Below are positions 62,711 to 64,000 of a DNA stretch of 64,000 nt, piece by piece. The stretch comes from Magnetospirillum sp. Lineage in GTDB: Bacteria; Pseudomonadota; Alphaproteobacteria; CACIAM-22H2. Both the position numbers and the translations under genes were made by a program. The notes under the pieces were generated by a model. The model ran no database searches, had not been told where the DNA came from, and worked only from the letters and a program-made list of their open reading frames with translations. Location of the stretch: the NCBI GenBank assembly GCA_027532905.1, contig JAPZUA010000005.1, positions 340,008 to 404,007 of the forward strand, in the 5' to 3' direction. Position 1 is the first letter of the stretch. Every line of letters starts with the position of its first letter.

Positions 62711-63832
62711 TTAATTTTTGAGTGCCGAGACCGCGGCTGAAACAACGCGATCTTGATCAGCGTCCGACAGATACGGATGCATCGGCAGGCTCAGCACTTC
62801 GCCCGCCAAAGCGTCACTGACCGGCAGGCCGTTGTTGGCGACCGGGAAGCGCGCGTAAGCGGTCTGCCGGTGCATCGGCTTCACGTAGTAGATGGCGGTC
62901 GGGATGCCCGCTTCTTTGAGCTTTGCGGCGACCGCGTCGCGCTTTCCACCCGCAATACGGATCGTGTACTGCGCCCACACGCTGGTGAGGCCGACGGGTA
63001 CGCGCGGCACGAGGCAGTGTCTTTCGAGCGCATCGGAATAACGCTGCGCGATGCGGTTGCGCGCATCGATCTCGTCCGGGAACAACTTCAGTTTTTCGAT
63101 CAGTACGGCGGCCTGGATCGTGTCCATGCGGCCATTCATGCCGATGCGCACATTGTCATATTTATCGACGCCTTGTCCGTGCACGCGCAGCGACACGAGC
63201 ATTTCGCGCAAGGCATCATCTTCGAAGAAGATCGCCCCGCCGTCGCCGTAGCAGCCCAAGGGTTTGGCCGGGAAAAACGAGGTCGATGCGATGCGGCCGA
63301 TCGAACCGGTCTTGCGGCCTTTGTACACGCCGCCGAAACCCTGTGCGGTGTCGGCGAGTATCCACAAATCATGGGCCGCACAAATTGGCTCGATCGCGTC
63401 GTAGTCGGCCGGCAGGCCGAACAGATCGACCGGGATCACGCCCACAGGCTCCAGCCCCAGGCGCTTGGCCGTGGCAATGCCGGCCTCGAGGCTTGCCGGA
63501 TCCATGTTGAACGTGTCGGGCAGGCAATCGACGAAGATCGGCGTCGCCCCCAGCCACACCACCACTTCGCCGGTGGCCGCGAAGGTAAAGGACGGTACGA
63601 GCACCGCTTGGCGCGGCTTCACGCCGAACGCCATCAAGGCGAGCGCCAGCGCATCCGTGCCGTTGGCGACGGTGAGCGCGTGCTTGACCCCGCAGAACGC
63701 GGCCAATTGGGCTTCGAGCGTAGCGACCTCGGGGCCCAGAATATACTGGCCGCTACGTACGACTTTGAGCACGGCGTCTTCGACGGCGGCACCCATGCGC
63801 GCGCGCTGGGCCTGAAGATCGATGAATTGCAA
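62711..63832 (-). CDS. DegT/DnrJ-family aminotransferase (WbpE-like)
   Basis: A 373-residue PLP aminotransferase. N-terminal FIDLQAQRARM and ILGPEVATLEAQL, then Lys190 in SFFPAKPLGCYGDGGA and a C-terminal EVLSLPMHPYL place it with WbpE, which aminates UDP-3-keto-GlcNAcA. No WbpA/WbpB or WbpD/WbpI-type gene is visible, so the keto substrate may be made elsewhere. TTG at 63832 has GGAG about seven bases upstream. It differs from LegC-type aminotransferases in its motif order, so it probably does not fill that gap. Confidence 0.78.
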   Translation of the reverse strand: MQFIDLQAQRARMGAAVEDAVLKVVRSGQYILGPEVATLEAQLAAFCGVKHALTVANGTDALALALMAFGVKPRQAVLVPSFTFAATGEVVVWLGATPIFVDCLPDTFNMDPASLEAGIATAKRLGLEPVGVIPVDLFGLPADYDAIEPICAAHDLWILADTAQGFGGVYKGRKTGSIGRIASTSFFPAKPLGCYGDGGAIFFEDDALREMLVSLRVHGQGVDKYDNVRIGMNGRMDTIQAAVLIEKLKLFPDEIDARNRIAQRYSDALERHCLVPRVPVGLTSVWAQYTIRIAGGKRDAVAAKLKEAGIPTAIYYVKPMHRQTAYARFPVANNGLPVSDALAGEVLSLPMHPYLSDADQDRVVSAAVSALKN

Positions 63833-63935
63833 GAAAGGCTCCGAAAACAGGCTGACGAAAAATCCGCGCTACCGCACGCCGGGTGCCGAGGCCCCCAGCG
63901 TTGCGACGGCACGTACGTGCGCCCGGCCTCGCCGC

Positions 63936-64000
63936 CTAGGCGGCAGCGACCGCGCGGTTGGGCACGTGCACGCGTACTTCGCGTCCCAGCAGATCGAGCA
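63936..64000 (-). CDS. C-terminal fragment of an upstream gene, cut by window
   Basis: The minus strand is open from base 64000 down to a TAG at 63936-63938, giving a tail ending REVRVHVPNRAVAAA. It is too short to identify. The stop codon lies at the centre of a 14-bp perfect palindrome (63931-63944), and another 12-bp palindrome follows at 63909-63920. The 103-bp gap to 63832 has no other gene. Confidence 0.5.
   Translation of the reverse strand, partial: LDLLGREVRVHVPNRAVAAA

Noticed and set aside
62711..63832. Assignment of the DegT aminotransferase as LegC
   Set aside because: Its motifs match WbpE more closely and it is far from the Leg operon, so I left it unnamed.
63909..63944. Rho-independent terminator from the palindromes GCACGTACGTGC and GCCGCCTAGGCGGC
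   Set aside because: No run of T follows on the minus strand, and one palindrome contains the stop codon, so it may be chance in GC-rich sequence.
1..64000. tRNA, rRNA, CRISPR or insertion sequence elements
   Set aside because: No cloverleaf-like, rRNA-like or direct-repeat array pattern or transposase motif was seen.

Overview
The window is visibly GC-rich and almost wall-to-wall coding, with frequent GTG/TTG starts and many 4-bp ATGA stop/start overlaps. LptD, an LptE-type lipoprotein and Rpe mark a Gram-negative chromosome. The sequence style suggests an alphaproteobacterium of the Rhodospirillales type, but this is inference, since no rRNA or other taxonomic marker is present. No tRNA, rRNA, CRISPR array, transposase or phage gene was found. 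The window is a very large surface-glycan locus.

Layout. (1) 1-7 kb: a truncated MBOAT O-acyltransferase with its SGNH-like partner and a CDP-glucose 4,6-dehydratase on the + strand, facing a minus-strand set rpe, heparinase II/III-like gene and galE. (2) 7.2-10 kb: lptD (+) converging on an lptE-like gene (-), both for LPS export. (3) 10-24.1 kb: glycosyltransferases (GT2, GT4, GT9, a GT11/23-like protein, a GT-C-like membrane protein), class I methyltransferases and an AsnB-type amidotransferase. (4) 24.1-31 kb: a minus-strand run with a CMP-sugar synthetase, methyltransferase, HAD phosphatase, a NeuB-cupin fusion, a Gfo/Idh oxidoreductase and a PglK-like ABC exporter. (5) 31-33 kb: a radical SAM/SPASM protein followed by a frameshifted gene remnant. 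(6) 33-45 kb: a minus-strand legionaminic-acid-type operon (legB, ptmE, legG, an SDR, legI and legF) with a methyltransferase, a carbamoyltransferase and two GT-B-like transferases. (7) 45-46.9 kb: two + strand oxidoreductases. (8) 46.9-64 kb: a long, tightly overlapped minus-strand operon for pseudaminic acid (pseB, pseC, pseF, pseG and pseI).

How the genes work together. Three NeuB-family synthases and three cytidylyltransferases occur in one window, implying up to three CMP-activated nonulosonic acids: Pse, a Leg type, and a third made by the NeuB-cupin protein with a HAD phosphatase. The most unusual part is inside the Pse operon. The GNAT acetyltransferase PseH is absent. Between pseC and pseF lies a compact acyl-assembly cassette: a stand-alone acyl carrier protein, an AMP-forming acyl ligase, a MaoC hydratase, a FabG-like reductase, an unrecognised 213-residue protein, an AAC(3)-family acyltransferase, a second SDR and an M28/DUF4910-like hydrolase. 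I infer that it builds and installs a non-acetyl N-acyl group, such as a hydroxyacyl group, on the pseudaminic-acid precursor. Carbamoyl-, methyl-, O-acyl- and amido-transferases elsewhere in the locus suggest a heavily decorated glycan.
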